A DNA stretch of 64,000 bases from Actinoplanes auranticolor (lineage in GTDB: Bacteria; Actinomycetota; Actinomycetes; Mycobacteriales; Micromonosporaceae). Shown here in pieces: positions 41,612 to 48,986 of this stretch (its first letter is position 1; every line of letters starts with the position of its first letter). Where the stretch lies: positions 38,487 through 102,486 of the forward strand of contig NZ_BOQL01000025.1 in the NCBI RefSeq assembly GCF_018332655.1, in the 5' to 3' direction. A program made the position numbers and the translations under genes. The notes below the pieces were generated by a model, which made no database searches, had not been told where the DNA came from, and worked only from the letters and a program-made list of their open reading frames with translations.

Positions 41612-43080
41612 CCGAGGCCGGCGAGCTGACTCGCCAGCCAGGAGGACTGTTGCTGCATCTTGCCCATCGCGACCTCGAGGTTGGAGAACTGCCGCTGCAG
41701 TGCCGACTTGCGCAGATCCAGCCGGACATCCCAGGCGCTGACCTGGTCGTTGAGGGATTCGATGGAGTCGGTACGGCGCTGGATGAGGCCTTGCAGCGTG
41801 CCTTCCTTCACTCTGCCCGGCGGATCGGTGGGCAGTTTCACGCCCTCGGTGGCCTGCAACCCGACCGTCAGCAGCTTGCTGGCAAGGCCCTGCGCCTGGT
41901 CCCAGCCCGGGTCGAACTTGGTGGGACTGGCCTTCTCGTGGGGCACCTCGGTGTAGGAATTGAAGTACTCCTGGGTCTTGGCGGGGTCGGCGGTGAAAGC
42001 CTTGCCGAACGCCTCCTTGTCCAAGGTCAGCTTGCCGCTGCGGTCCAGCCCGATGCCGATCGTGTTGAAGGATCCCAGCGCGCCGGCACCGCCGGAAACG
42101 GTGCTCATGATGTCTTGACTCAGCTTGCGCATCGCAGTGTCACCGACCAGCGCTCCGGCCGCGACGGTGCCGTTCTTGCCCCGGCTCTGTGCCGCGATCT
42201 CGGTGAGCGCCGTGTTGGCGCTGTCGATCAGCGCCTGCAGCTTGGTGGCGATACCCTCGGCGTCGATGTCGAGGCTGATGGTGACGGGCGCGTCGTCGGC
42301 AGCCTGCTTCTTGGTGGCGGTGACGGTCACCCCCGGCTGCACGTCGGCGAAGGTGTTCGTCGGTGACGTGATGAAGTAGGCGTCCGCCGTGGTGCCCACC
42401 TGGAGCCGGGCGTCGGCACCCTGGCTGGTGAGCGTGGGACCGCCGAGGGTCAGGCCGGTCAGGGCACCACTGAGGTCGTCGTCCGCGCCGGTGAGGCCGT
42501 TGGAGAAGGCGGCGTCCGCGCCGGAGGCCTTCGCGGTGAGCTGGAGTGTGTACTGGCCCGGCCCCACCTGCACCGTCGCGGCCTTGAACATGGAGTCGGG
42601 GTCGCCGTTGATCGCCGCGGCCACCGACTTCAGCGACCTGTCCGTCGGGGTCAGCGTCTTCGTGGTGCCGTCAGCCAGCCTGATGTCGAAGGTGTCGCCG
42701 GCCATGACGGGCGCGAGCAGGGCATCGCTCGGCGAGGAGACCGACGCTCCGGTGAAGGTGGCCGTGTGCGCCGCCGCCAGCGCATCGACCTTGAAGGTGA
42801 ACGAGCCGGCGGACGCGCCGGGAAGCGCGGTGACCACGGCGGCGTTCGAGCTCGACGTCGCCTTGATCCCGGCCCAGCTGGCCGGGTCGTCGAGCGCCTT
42901 GGCCGCGGTGACCAGACCCGCCATCTTGCTGTTCACGCTCTGGTATGCGGTCACTGTGCGGTTGTGCACAGTGATCTTGGTCTTGAGGGCCGTCTGGGGA
43001 AGGGCCTCGACCTGCATGAGCTGCTTGACTGTGTCCGAGGTGCTCATGCCGGTGACAAGTCCGTCGACGCTCATAGCCAT
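41608..43080 (-). CDS. fliD: flagellar filament cap protein FliD
   Basis: A 490-residue cap protein that folds flagellin at the filament tip. N-terminal MAMSVDGLVTGMSTSDTVKQLMQVEALPQTALKTKI, and C-terminal RTDSIESLNDQVSAWDVRLDLRKSALQRQFSNLEVAMGKMQQQSSWLASQLAGL, are typical D0/D1 segments; the middle is beta-rich. The ribosome site is weak, and the ATG two codons downstream is an alternative start. Confidence 0.94.
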   Translation of the reverse strand: MAMSVDGLVTGMSTSDTVKQLMQVEALPQTALKTKITVHNRTVTAYQSVNSKMAGLVTAAKALDDPASWAGIKATSSSNAAVVTALPGASAGSFTFKVDALAAAHTATFTGASVSSPSDALLAPVMAGDTFDIRLADGTTKTLTPTDRSLKSVAAAINGDPDSMFKAATVQVGPGQYTLQLTAKASGADAAFSNGLTGADDDLSGALTGLTLGGPTLTSQGADARLQVGTTADAYFITSPTNTFADVQPGVTVTATKKQAADDAPVTISLDIDAEGIATKLQALIDSANTALTEIAAQSRGKNGTVAAGALVGDTAMRKLSQDIMSTVSGGAGALGSFNTIGIGLDRSGKLTLDKEAFGKAFTADPAKTQEYFNSYTEVPHEKASPTKFDPGWDQAQGLASKLLTVGLQATEGVKLPTDPPGRVKEGTLQGLIQRRTDSIESLNDQVSAWDVRLDLRKSALQRQFSNLEVAMGKMQQQSSWLASQLAGLG

Positions 43081-43116
43081 CGCGGCGCTCTTTTCTCTTC
43101 GTCGGTGCCGATACCT

Positions 43117-43150
43117 GACGGGCGGTCGGCGAGGTCGCCGGCCGCCCGTC
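43117..43150 (-). terminator. hairpin between fliC and fliD
   Basis: GACGGGCGG (43117-43125) pairs with CCGCCCGTC (43142-43150), with a further CGGCG/CGCCG pair inside and a 4-base loop. It should end fliC transcription, although the fliD promoter lies between fliC and this hairpin, so the fliD mRNA would start within it. Confidence 0.6.
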
Positions 43151-43152
43151 TA

Positions 43153-43178
43153 TTCGGTTGTCTATTCAGTTGGTTGAG
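43153..43178 (-). promoter_or_regulatory. FliA-type promoter of fliD-fliS
   Basis: Minus-strand CTCA (43178-43175), 16 bases, ACCGAA (43158-43153), one mismatch in the -10. The spacer has an unusually low GC for this region. It lies just after the fliC stop. Confidence 0.65.
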
Positions 43179-43194
43179 CTGTTGGACGCTGCTA

Positions 43195-44019
43195 TCAGCG
43201 CAGGAGGGACAGAACGCCCTGCTGCGACTGGTTCGCCTGAGCCAGCATCGCGGTGCCCGCCTGGGACAGGATCTGCGAGCGGGTGAAGCTCATCATTTCC
43301 TGCGCCATGTCGGTGTCGCGGATCCGGCTCTCGGACGCCGACAGGTTCTCCACGGACACGTTGATGTTGTTGATGGTGTGCTCGAGCCGGTTCTGCGAGG
43401 CACCCAGCTTGCCCCGCTCGCCGGAGACGAGCTTGATCTGAGCGTCGATCAGATCGATGTCTGCCGCAGAGCCGGCTGCGGCGTTGTTGGTCGCCGCAGT
43501 GGTGAGCGACGCGGCCGCAGCGGTCAGGTCGAGGTCGCTGATGTCGACCGACAGCGTGTCGCTGCTGTTCGCGCCCACCTGGAAGGTCAGGTTGGCGTTT
43601 CCGTCCAGCAGCTTCACACCGTTGAAGTCGGTGCGCCCGGCGATGGCCGTGATCTCGTCGCCGAGGGCGGTCAGCTCGGAGTTGATCGCAGCCAGCGAGT
43701 CGGTGCTGTTGCTGCCGTTCGCGGCCTGCACCTGCAGGTCACGACCGCGCTGCAGGATCGAGTGCACCTCGTTCAGCGCACCTTCAGCGGTCTGGACGAC
43801 ACTGACGCCGTCCTGGGCGTTGCGGGCGGCGACCTTGAGGCCACCGACCTGGCTCCGCAGACCCTCGCTGATGGCGAGACCCGCGGCGTCATCGGCTGCC
43901 CGGTTGATCCGGAAACCCGACGACAGCTTCTCGAGCGACTTCGACATCTGGTTGTCGGAGACAGAGAGGCTGCGGTAGGCGTTCTGGGCAGCGATGTTCT
44001 GATTGATACGAAGACCCAT
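43195..44019 (-). CDS. fliC: flagellin FliC
   Basis: A 274-residue flagellin made almost only of the conserved D0/D1 helices: N-terminal MGLRINQNIAAQNAYRSLSVSDNQMSKSLEKLSSGFRINRAADDAAGLAISEGLRSQ and C-terminal SRIRDTDMAQEMMSFTRSQILSQAGTAMLAQANQSQQGVLSLLR, with a small Ala/Thr-rich middle. It is the filament subunit. ATG with AAGGAGG upstream; this Shine-Dalgarno overlaps a CsrA-type site. The gene is followed by a hairpin at 43117. Confidence 0.97.
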   Translation of the reverse strand: MGLRINQNIAAQNAYRSLSVSDNQMSKSLEKLSSGFRINRAADDAAGLAISEGLRSQVGGLKVAARNAQDGVSVVQTAEGALNEVHSILQRGRDLQVQAANGSNSTDSLAAINSELTALGDEITAIAGRTDFNGVKLLDGNANLTFQVGANSSDTLSVDISDLDLTAAAASLTTAATNNAAAGSAADIDLIDAQIKLVSGERGKLGASQNRLEHTINNINVSVENLSASESRIRDTDMAQEMMSFTRSQILSQAGTAMLAQANQSQQGVLSLLR

Positions 44020-44027
44020 TTGAATTT

Positions 44028-44035
44028 CCTCCTTG
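44028..44035 (-). promoter_or_regulatory. CsrA-type site covering the fliC Shine-Dalgarno
   Basis: CAAGGAGG on the minus strand fits CANGGANG and includes the fliC ribosome site. CsrA bound here would block translation. Confidence 0.55.
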
Positions 44036-44055
44036 AGTGGGGTCCTGACCCGGCC

Positions 44056-44063
44056 CGTCCATG
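44056..44063 (-). promoter_or_regulatory. second CsrA-type site in the fliC leader
   Basis: CATGGACG on the minus strand fits CANGGANG, 28 bases upstream of the first site, a spacing suited to a CsrA dimer. Confidence 0.45.
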
Positions 44064-44088
44064 AGCCGTTTTGCTTACGCCATCAGAG

Positions 44089-44114
44089 ATCGGTCGGCCA
44101 CGGTCCGTCCTGAG
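44089..44114 (-). promoter_or_regulatory. candidate FliA-type promoter of fliC
   Basis: Minus-strand CTCA (44114-44111), 16 bases, ACCGAT (44094-44089), two mismatches in the -10. A start near 44082 would give a leader of about 63 bases that includes both CsrA-type sites. Confidence 0.4.
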
Positions 44115-44187
44115 GGGTATCCGAAGTTTGTTCGCGACTTTTTCCGAACGCCGGCCCGCCAGGAGGCAACCCGGCGCCCCTCAACCC

Positions 44188-44213
44188 CTCAGAGACGGCT
44201 GGCGCCTGCCGAC
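44188..44213 (+). promoter_or_regulatory. FliA-type promoter of flgN-flgK-flgL-fliW-csrA
   Basis: CTCA (44188-44191), 16 bases, GCCGAC (44208-44213), one mismatch. The leader to the flgN GTG is about 39 bases. A single TcrA-like half-site, GCAACCC, is at 44166-44172. Confidence 0.6.
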
Positions 44214-44258
44214 GTTTCCGATGAAGCGGAGGGATCCCCTCGCGGAGACGGAGGAGCC

Positions 44259-44744
44259 GTGAGCTTGACCGACCTGTCCAGCGTCCTGTGGCGCGCACGG
44301 GAGCTGTTGGAACTGCTGCTGTTCAAGCTGGAGGAGGAGCAATTGCTGCTCGCCTCGAATCGGTCCCGCTGGCTCGCGCACGCCACGCGTGAAGTAGAGG
44401 TGGTGCTGGACCAGATCCGGCAGACCGAGGTCGCCAGGGCGGCCTATTCCCAGGCTGTCGCGATCGAGCTGGGGCTCAGCGCGGAGGCGTCTCTGGGGGA
44501 GCTGGCGGACACCGCGCCCGCGCCCTGGGGAGATCTCCTGCATCAGCACCGCCGGGCGTTCCTGACGCTGACGTCGGAGATCTCCGCCATGGCGGAGATC
44601 AACCGGGACCTGCTCACCGCGGGTCAGCGGGCAGCTCGCGAAACCATGCTCGCGTTCGCCGACACCGTGGAAACCTATAGCCCGCAAGGAAAAGCCGTCA
44701 GCGGCGGCTTGCGCCGGCCAAGTCTAGTGGATGAGGCAATCTGA
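44259..44744 (+). CDS. flgN: FlgN family flagellar chaperone
   Basis: A 161-residue helical protein located directly upstream of flgK, the place of flgN in many bacteria. The pattern LWRARELLELLLFKLEEEQLLLASNRSRWLAHATREVE at residues 10-47 fits FlgN, the export chaperone of FlgK and FlgL. GTG at 44259 has GGAGG four bases upstream; the open frame extends back to 44061 but has no ribosome site there. The stop shares a base with the flgK start. Confidence 0.8.
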   Translation: MSLTDLSSVLWRARELLELLLFKLEEEQLLLASNRSRWLAHATREVEVVLDQIRQTEVARAAYSQAVAIELGLSAEASLGELADTAPAPWGDLLHQHRRAFLTLTSEISAMAEINRDLLTAGQRAARETMLAFADTVETYSPQGKAVSGGLRRPSLVDEAI

Positions 44745-46126
44745 TGGGCAGTAGCTTCGGCGGTATCAACACCGCACTGACCTCGCTTTACGCCCAGCGT
44801 CGCGGTCTGGATGTGACCGGTCAGAACATCGCGAACGCCAACACCGAGGGATACACCCGGCAACGCGTCGTCATGCAGGCTCAGGTCGGCGCGGTTGTGC
44901 CGTCCATGTGGGCCAAGACGGACGGGATCGGCACCGGTGTCGCAGTCTCCGCTGTGCAGCGCCTGCGTGACGAGTACCTGGAGAGCCGGGGACGGGCCGA
45001 ACACGGCACGAGTGCCTATCTCGCCAGCCAGAGCGCGTCGTACGCTTCGATCGAGGACGCCTTCGCGGAGCCGAGTGACACCGCGCTCGCGGCCCAGCTG
45101 CAGGACATGTGGGGCGGCTGGAGCGATGTGGCGAACAATCCGCAGCTCACCGCCAGCCGGTCCGCCCTCATCCAACAGAGTGCCATCGTCGCCGACCAGT
45201 TGAACGGCGCTCACGACGCGCTTGCCCGGCAGTGGAGCCAGAGCCGGAACTCGATGGACGTCTACGTCGACGAGGTGAACGTCACGGCGGGATCGATCGC
45301 CCAGCTCAACAGCAGCATCATCCAGGCGAACGCCTCAGGTGTAACGGTCAACGAGCTGGAGGACCGCCGGGATCTGCTGGCCATGCGGCTCTCGGAGCTC
45401 ACCGGGGCCACCGCCGCCAAGCGGCCGAACGGCGGCATGGACGTCTTCATCGGCGGCTCCACGCTGGTCACCGGGGCTGTGACGCGGAAGGTCGAGTACA
45501 CCGGGGCCGCTCGGCTGGCCGACCAGGCCGCCGCTCCGGTGGCGTTGACCTGGAAGGACAGCGGCACCCCGGCCGAAGCCGGCGGCACCGTGGGCGCGAT
45601 GACCAACACGATGACCAGGATCATCCCCGATCTCGCGGCCGATCTCGACTCGATCGCCCAGAATCTGATCGGCCAGGTGAACGCTCTGCACAGCCAGGGC
45701 TACAGCGCCGACGGCGACACCGGAGCCGCCTTCTTCGGTGGCAACTCGGCCGGCACGATCAAGGTCCTGATCACCGACCCGGACAAAGTCGCGGTGTCCG
45801 GGGCCCCCGGCACCCGGGACAGCTCGGTGGCCGAGGCGATCGCGGACATCGGCGACAGGGCCGACGGCCCGGATCGGGAGTACCAGGAGCTGATCGGTCA
45901 GCTCGGGGTCGTGTCGCAGGGCTCCGTGCGCCGCGCTGAGATCCAGGGGGTCGTGGCCGCGCAGATCGATGCGGCCCGCGAGGGGCAGTCCGGGGTCAAT
46001 CTCGACGAGGAGATGACCAACCTGCTGACGTTCCAGCGTGGGTACGAGGCCGCGTCCCGGGTGCTGACAACGATCGATTCCATGCTCGACCAGCTCATCA
46101 ACCGCACCGGCCTGGTCGGAAGGTAG
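44744..46126 (+). CDS. flgK: hook-filament junction protein FlgK
   Basis: A 460-residue HAP1. N-terminal SFGGINTALTSLYAQRRGLDVTGQNIANANTEGYTRQR and C-terminal GVNLDEEMTNLLTFQRGYEAASRVLTTIDSMLDQLINRTGLVGR are typical. It links hook and filament with FlgL. ATG overlaps the flgN stop. Confidence 0.95.
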   Translation: MGSSFGGINTALTSLYAQRRGLDVTGQNIANANTEGYTRQRVVMQAQVGAVVPSMWAKTDGIGTGVAVSAVQRLRDEYLESRGRAEHGTSAYLASQSASYASIEDAFAEPSDTALAAQLQDMWGGWSDVANNPQLTASRSALIQQSAIVADQLNGAHDALARQWSQSRNSMDVYVDEVNVTAGSIAQLNSSIIQANASGVTVNELEDRRDLLAMRLSELTGATAAKRPNGGMDVFIGGSTLVTGAVTRKVEYTGAARLADQAAAPVALTWKDSGTPAEAGGTVGAMTNTMTRIIPDLAADLDSIAQNLIGQVNALHSQGYSADGDTGAAFFGGNSAGTIKVLITDPDKVAVSGAPGTRDSSVAEAIADIGDRADGPDREYQELIGQLGVVSQGSVRRAEIQGVVAAQIDAAREGQSGVNLDEEMTNLLTFQRGYEAASRVLTTIDSMLDQLINRTGLVGR

Positions 46127-46134
46127 GAGTATCA

Positions 46135-47049
46135 ATGATCAGCGGAAGAGTCACCGAAAAGAGCATCCATACCCGGGTGCTGGCCAATCTGCAACGCAAT
46201 CTCGCGCAAGGTGCGAAGATTCAGGATCAGCTGTCGAGCGGTAAGCAGCTCAACCGGCCGTCGGATTCACCGGCCGGCACGGTGTCCGCGCTGCAGTTCC
46301 GTAGCGAATCGCGGGCGAGTCAGCAGTACATCCGCAATGCCGAGGACGGGCTGAACTGGCTGAGTACGATGGAGGACACGCTGGGCAGTTCTTCGGCCCT
46401 GGTGAACAAGGCCCGTGATCTGACCCTGCAGGGGTTGAACACTTCCACCTCCGGTGTCTTGGCCAAGGAGGCATTGGCTGCCGAGATCGACCAGATCCGG
46501 GAGACCCTGATCGCCCAGGCGAACACCAGATACCTCGATCGGCCCGTCTTCGGTGGCACCACCGTGGGCGAAGTGGCGTACGACGGGAACGGTGTGTACC
46601 AGGGCGCGACCTACGATCCGAGCAGCCCCGCGGACACCAGTGTCTCGCGGACGGTCGGCTCCGGAGCCAAGGTGCGGGTGGACGTGACCGGCGTGGAGGC
46701 TTTCGGTGACGATGCCACCGGTCTCTTCAGGGTGCTGCAGGATATCTCCGCGGGTATCAGGGCCGGCGACGATACTCAGTTGCAGACCAATCTGCAGCAA
46801 CTCGACAAGGCCGGCGATCAGTTGCGATCGGCAGTTTCCGAGATCGGTTCACGATATAATCGGATGACGCAGATGAAGGAGTCCGCGCAGGACCGTCTGC
46901 TGTCTGTGACGTCGCAGTTGTCCGACATCGAGGACATCGATCTGCCGAAGACGATTATGGACATGAAGCTGCAGGAGACCTCGTACCAGGCCGCCTTGGC
47001 CGCCGCGGCCAAGGTTATCCAACCGTCGCTCATCGACTACCTGAGGTGA
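46135..47049 (+). CDS. flgL: hook-filament junction protein FlgL
   Basis: A 304-residue HAP3 of the flagellin-like fold: N-terminal GRVTEKSIHTRVLANLQRNLAQGAKIQDQLSSGKQLNRPSDSPAGTVSALQFRSE and C-terminal DLPKTIMDMKLQETSYQAALAAAAKVIQPSLIDYLR. ATG with GTAGGAG upstream, eight bases after the flgK stop. Confidence 0.94.
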   Translation: MISGRVTEKSIHTRVLANLQRNLAQGAKIQDQLSSGKQLNRPSDSPAGTVSALQFRSESRASQQYIRNAEDGLNWLSTMEDTLGSSSALVNKARDLTLQGLNTSTSGVLAKEALAAEIDQIRETLIAQANTRYLDRPVFGGTTVGEVAYDGNGVYQGATYDPSSPADTSVSRTVGSGAKVRVDVTGVEAFGDDATGLFRVLQDISAGIRAGDDTQLQTNLQQLDKAGDQLRSAVSEIGSRYNRMTQMKESAQDRLLSVTSQLSDIEDIDLPKTIMDMKLQETSYQAALAAAAKVIQPSLIDYLR

Positions 47050-47051
47050 CC

Positions 47052-47489
47052 ATGAGTACACGCACCGAGTCCCGGCCGATTGGGGCATCCATGACCGACA
47101 TCGACCTGGAAATGCCGATCATTGACATGGCTGTGCCCATGCCCGGCTTTCCCGCGCACCAGCAGTTCATTCTCGTCCGGCTGAACGACCAGGGCCTGCT
47201 GTACGCGTTCACCTCCATCCAGGACCCGGAACTCCGCTTCCTGGTGGCACCGCCGGAGCCGTTCTTCCCGGACTACGCGCCGGAGATCGAGAACCAGGTG
47301 CTCGCCGCGTTGAACACCAAGGATCCGGATCGGCTCCTGGTGATGGTGGTCATCACGGCCGGTGCCAACGAGACGACGGCGAACCTGTTGGCCCCGATCA
47401 TCGTGGACCGGGACAGCCGACGGGCCATGCAGGTGGTCCTCAACGACAGCAGCCTGCCGGTACGCGCAGTCATGCGCAAGGATTACTGA
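47052..47489 (+). CDS. fliW: flagellar assembly factor FliW
   Basis: A 145-residue FliW-type protein (MPIIDMAVPMPGFPAHQQFILVRLNDQGLLYAFTSIQDPELRFLVAPPEPFFPDYAPEI). In other bacteria FliW binds both flagellin and CsrA; when flagellin is depleted by export, free FliW removes CsrA from the flagellin mRNA. ATG at 47052 follows GAGGTG; a GTG two codons earlier overlaps the flgL stop. csrA follows in the same unit. Confidence 0.92.
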   Translation: MSTRTESRPIGASMTDIDLEMPIIDMAVPMPGFPAHQQFILVRLNDQGLLYAFTSIQDPELRFLVAPPEPFFPDYAPEIENQVLAALNTKDPDRLLVMVVITAGANETTANLLAPIIVDRDSRRAMQVVLNDSSLPVRAVMRKDY

Positions 47490-47538
47490 GCGAGTCCGCA
47501 CCGATGTCCTGTCCACGGATGGAGAAGGGGCGACTGCG

Positions 47539-47790
47539 ATGCTCGTGCTGACCAGGAAGGCCGGCGAGAGCTTGATGATCGGTGACGACGTCGTAGTGAC
47601 CGTGCTCGAGACCCGCGGTGACGTAGTCCGCATCGGGATCGAGGCTCCGCGCAGCATTCGAGTGCACCGTGAAGAGGTGTTTCGGGAGCTGCAGACCTCC
47701 AACCGTGAGGCGGCGTCGCCGGATGAGGACGCCGTCCGCGCGGTGACCGAGATGTTGCGCCCGGCCATGGTCGAACCTCCGGGCGACTGA
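47539..47790 (+). CDS. csrA: carbon storage regulator CsrA
   Basis: An 83-residue RNA-binding protein. MLVLTRKAGESLMIGDDVVVTVLETRGDVVRIGIEAPRSIRVHREEVF matches CsrA closely, including the N-terminal strand and RVHREEVF RNA contacts; the C-terminal extension (about 25 residues) is longer than in enterics, like that of Bacillus CsrA. Likely target is the fliC leader, which has two fitting sites. ATG after AAGGGG. Ends at a hairpin at 47813. Confidence 0.95.
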   Translation: MLVLTRKAGESLMIGDDVVVTVLETRGDVVRIGIEAPRSIRVHREEVFRELQTSNREAASPDEDAVRAVTEMLRPAMVEPPGD

Positions 47791-47812
47791 CCCTCCATAG
47801 TGGTACCAATCT

Positions 47813-47840
47813 GGGCCGGCTCCCTGTGGGAGTCCGGCCC
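47813..47840 (+). terminator. terminator hairpin after csrA
   Basis: GGGCCGG-C-TCCC pairs with GGGA-GT-CCGGCCC around a 3-base loop, 22 bases after the csrA stop. No U-run. Confidence 0.65.
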
Positions 47841-47926
47841 GTTGGCTTGCCCGGCAACGGTTGGCGGGCCGGACCGGCGCCGCCGCCCGGGTGGACGGCG
47901 GTGCCGGGATCAGCGGATGGACGGGA

Positions 47927-48775
47927 TCAGCGGATGGAGAGCCCGCGCGCCCGGAAGAACGCGATCGGCTCGACGGCGTTCTCCCGGGTCGCCGGCACGC
48001 CCGCGTGCACCTCGAAGTGCAGGTGCGGGCCGGACGACGAGCCCGACGTGCCCACGTAGCCGAGGATCGCGCCGCGGGGGACGCGCTGGCCGACCGTGAC
48101 CGACGGGCGCCGCACCATGTGACAGGACCGGGTCACCAGGTTGCCCTCGTGCTGGACCTCGACGTACCAGCCGCAGCCCTTCAGCGCGGGGCTGCCGTCC
48201 ACATCGCAGCTTCCCCTGGAGACGTTGCACACCATGCGGATCACGGTGCCGGCCGCGACCGCGCGGATCGGGGTGCCGCGGGTGGCGGCCAGGTCGATGC
48301 CGTCGTGCGCCGGGCGGGCCGTGGTGCGGAAGCCGCTGATCAGCCCGGCGGCGACGGGAAGCATCCAGGTGCCCGACACGGGCGGCAACGGTGCGGCCGA
48401 AATCGGTGCGGCGGGGGCCGGGCATTTGGGAATGGGGAACGCGCCACGCTGGACGTACGCGTCGGAGATGTAGCCGTTGTCGGCCAGGCGGTCCCAGTAA
48501 CCGGTGTTCGTGACGGTCCCGCTGATGAACTGGCCGGCGATCCGGCAGATGATCGAGACGGTGGCGCCGTTGCTGATGGTGCCGATCCGGGGGCTGCCCG
48601 CGGACGGGGCGCTACGCGCGTTGAGCGGTGTTCCGCCGGTGACGACCTTGCCGGTGCCGGCGATCCGGGCGGTGCCGGATGCGGCGGCCGGGCCGGAACT
48701 GAGGGTCAGGGAGCTGCCGACGGTGCTGACCGCGGCGAGCAGGGCGAGGGCGGTGCGCTGATGTCGTCGCTTCAT
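47927..48775 (-). CDS. secreted M23 family metallopeptidase
   Basis: A 282-residue secreted peptidoglycan endopeptidase. Signal peptide ending near ASG-type residues 30-33, an SH3-like wall-binding region (about 40-112: NARSAPSAGSPRIGTISNGATVSIICRIAG), and an M23 domain (about 135-278) with the zinc ligands in HDGIDLA and GPHLHFEVH. It cuts stem-peptide cross-links. The gene converges on csrA, and shares its upstream region with the divergent chemoreceptor gene, so a role during zoospore release or germination is possible but unproven. Confidence 0.9.
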   Translation of the reverse strand: MKRRHQRTALALLAAVSTVGSSLTLSSGPAAASGTARIAGTGKVVTGGTPLNARSAPSAGSPRIGTISNGATVSIICRIAGQFISGTVTNTGYWDRLADNGYISDAYVQRGAFPIPKCPAPAAPISAAPLPPVSGTWMLPVAAGLISGFRTTARPAHDGIDLAATRGTPIRAVAAGTVIRMVCNVSRGSCDVDGSPALKGCGWYVEVQHEGNLVTRSCHMVRRPSVTVGQRVPRGAILGYVGTSGSSSGPHLHFEVHAGVPATRENAVEPIAFFRARGLSIR

Positions 48776-48884
48776 GGGTTCTTCCCTTCGGCCGTACGCG
48801 GACGCGTCTCGATCAGGCCAGGCTGCCGAGCGCGGGATGCGGGTTCCGGTGCTCCGTCAGTGCAGAACAGTTGCGGCAAATAGA

Positions 48885-48909
48885 TAAAAACCGGCGCGAG
48901 TAGGCCGAT
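48885..48909 (+). promoter_or_regulatory. FliA/WhiG-type promoter of the chemoreceptor gene
   Basis: TAAA (48885-48888), 15 bases, GCCGAT (48904-48909). This matches the sigma-28/WhiG consensus TAAA-N15-GCCGATAA rather than the CTCA form of the flagellar genes. A leader of about 70 bases precedes the ATG. Confidence 0.75.
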
Positions 48910-48986
48910 CCGGTCTGAAGATGGAACTAGTGCCGCATCGTGAGCCCGGACGCGCGGGCACATGGTCGCTTCCGAAGGAGACGTGG

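Noticed and set aside
44061..44258. N-terminal extension of FlgN from an ATG at 44061
   Set aside because: It crosses the fliC leader and the flgN promoter, lacks a ribosome site, and the GTG at 44259 has an ideal one.
48776..48986. Cyclic di-AMP (ydaO-type) riboswitch before the M23 peptidase
   Set aside because: Such elements often precede wall hydrolase genes in actinobacteria, but the conserved core is not present here.
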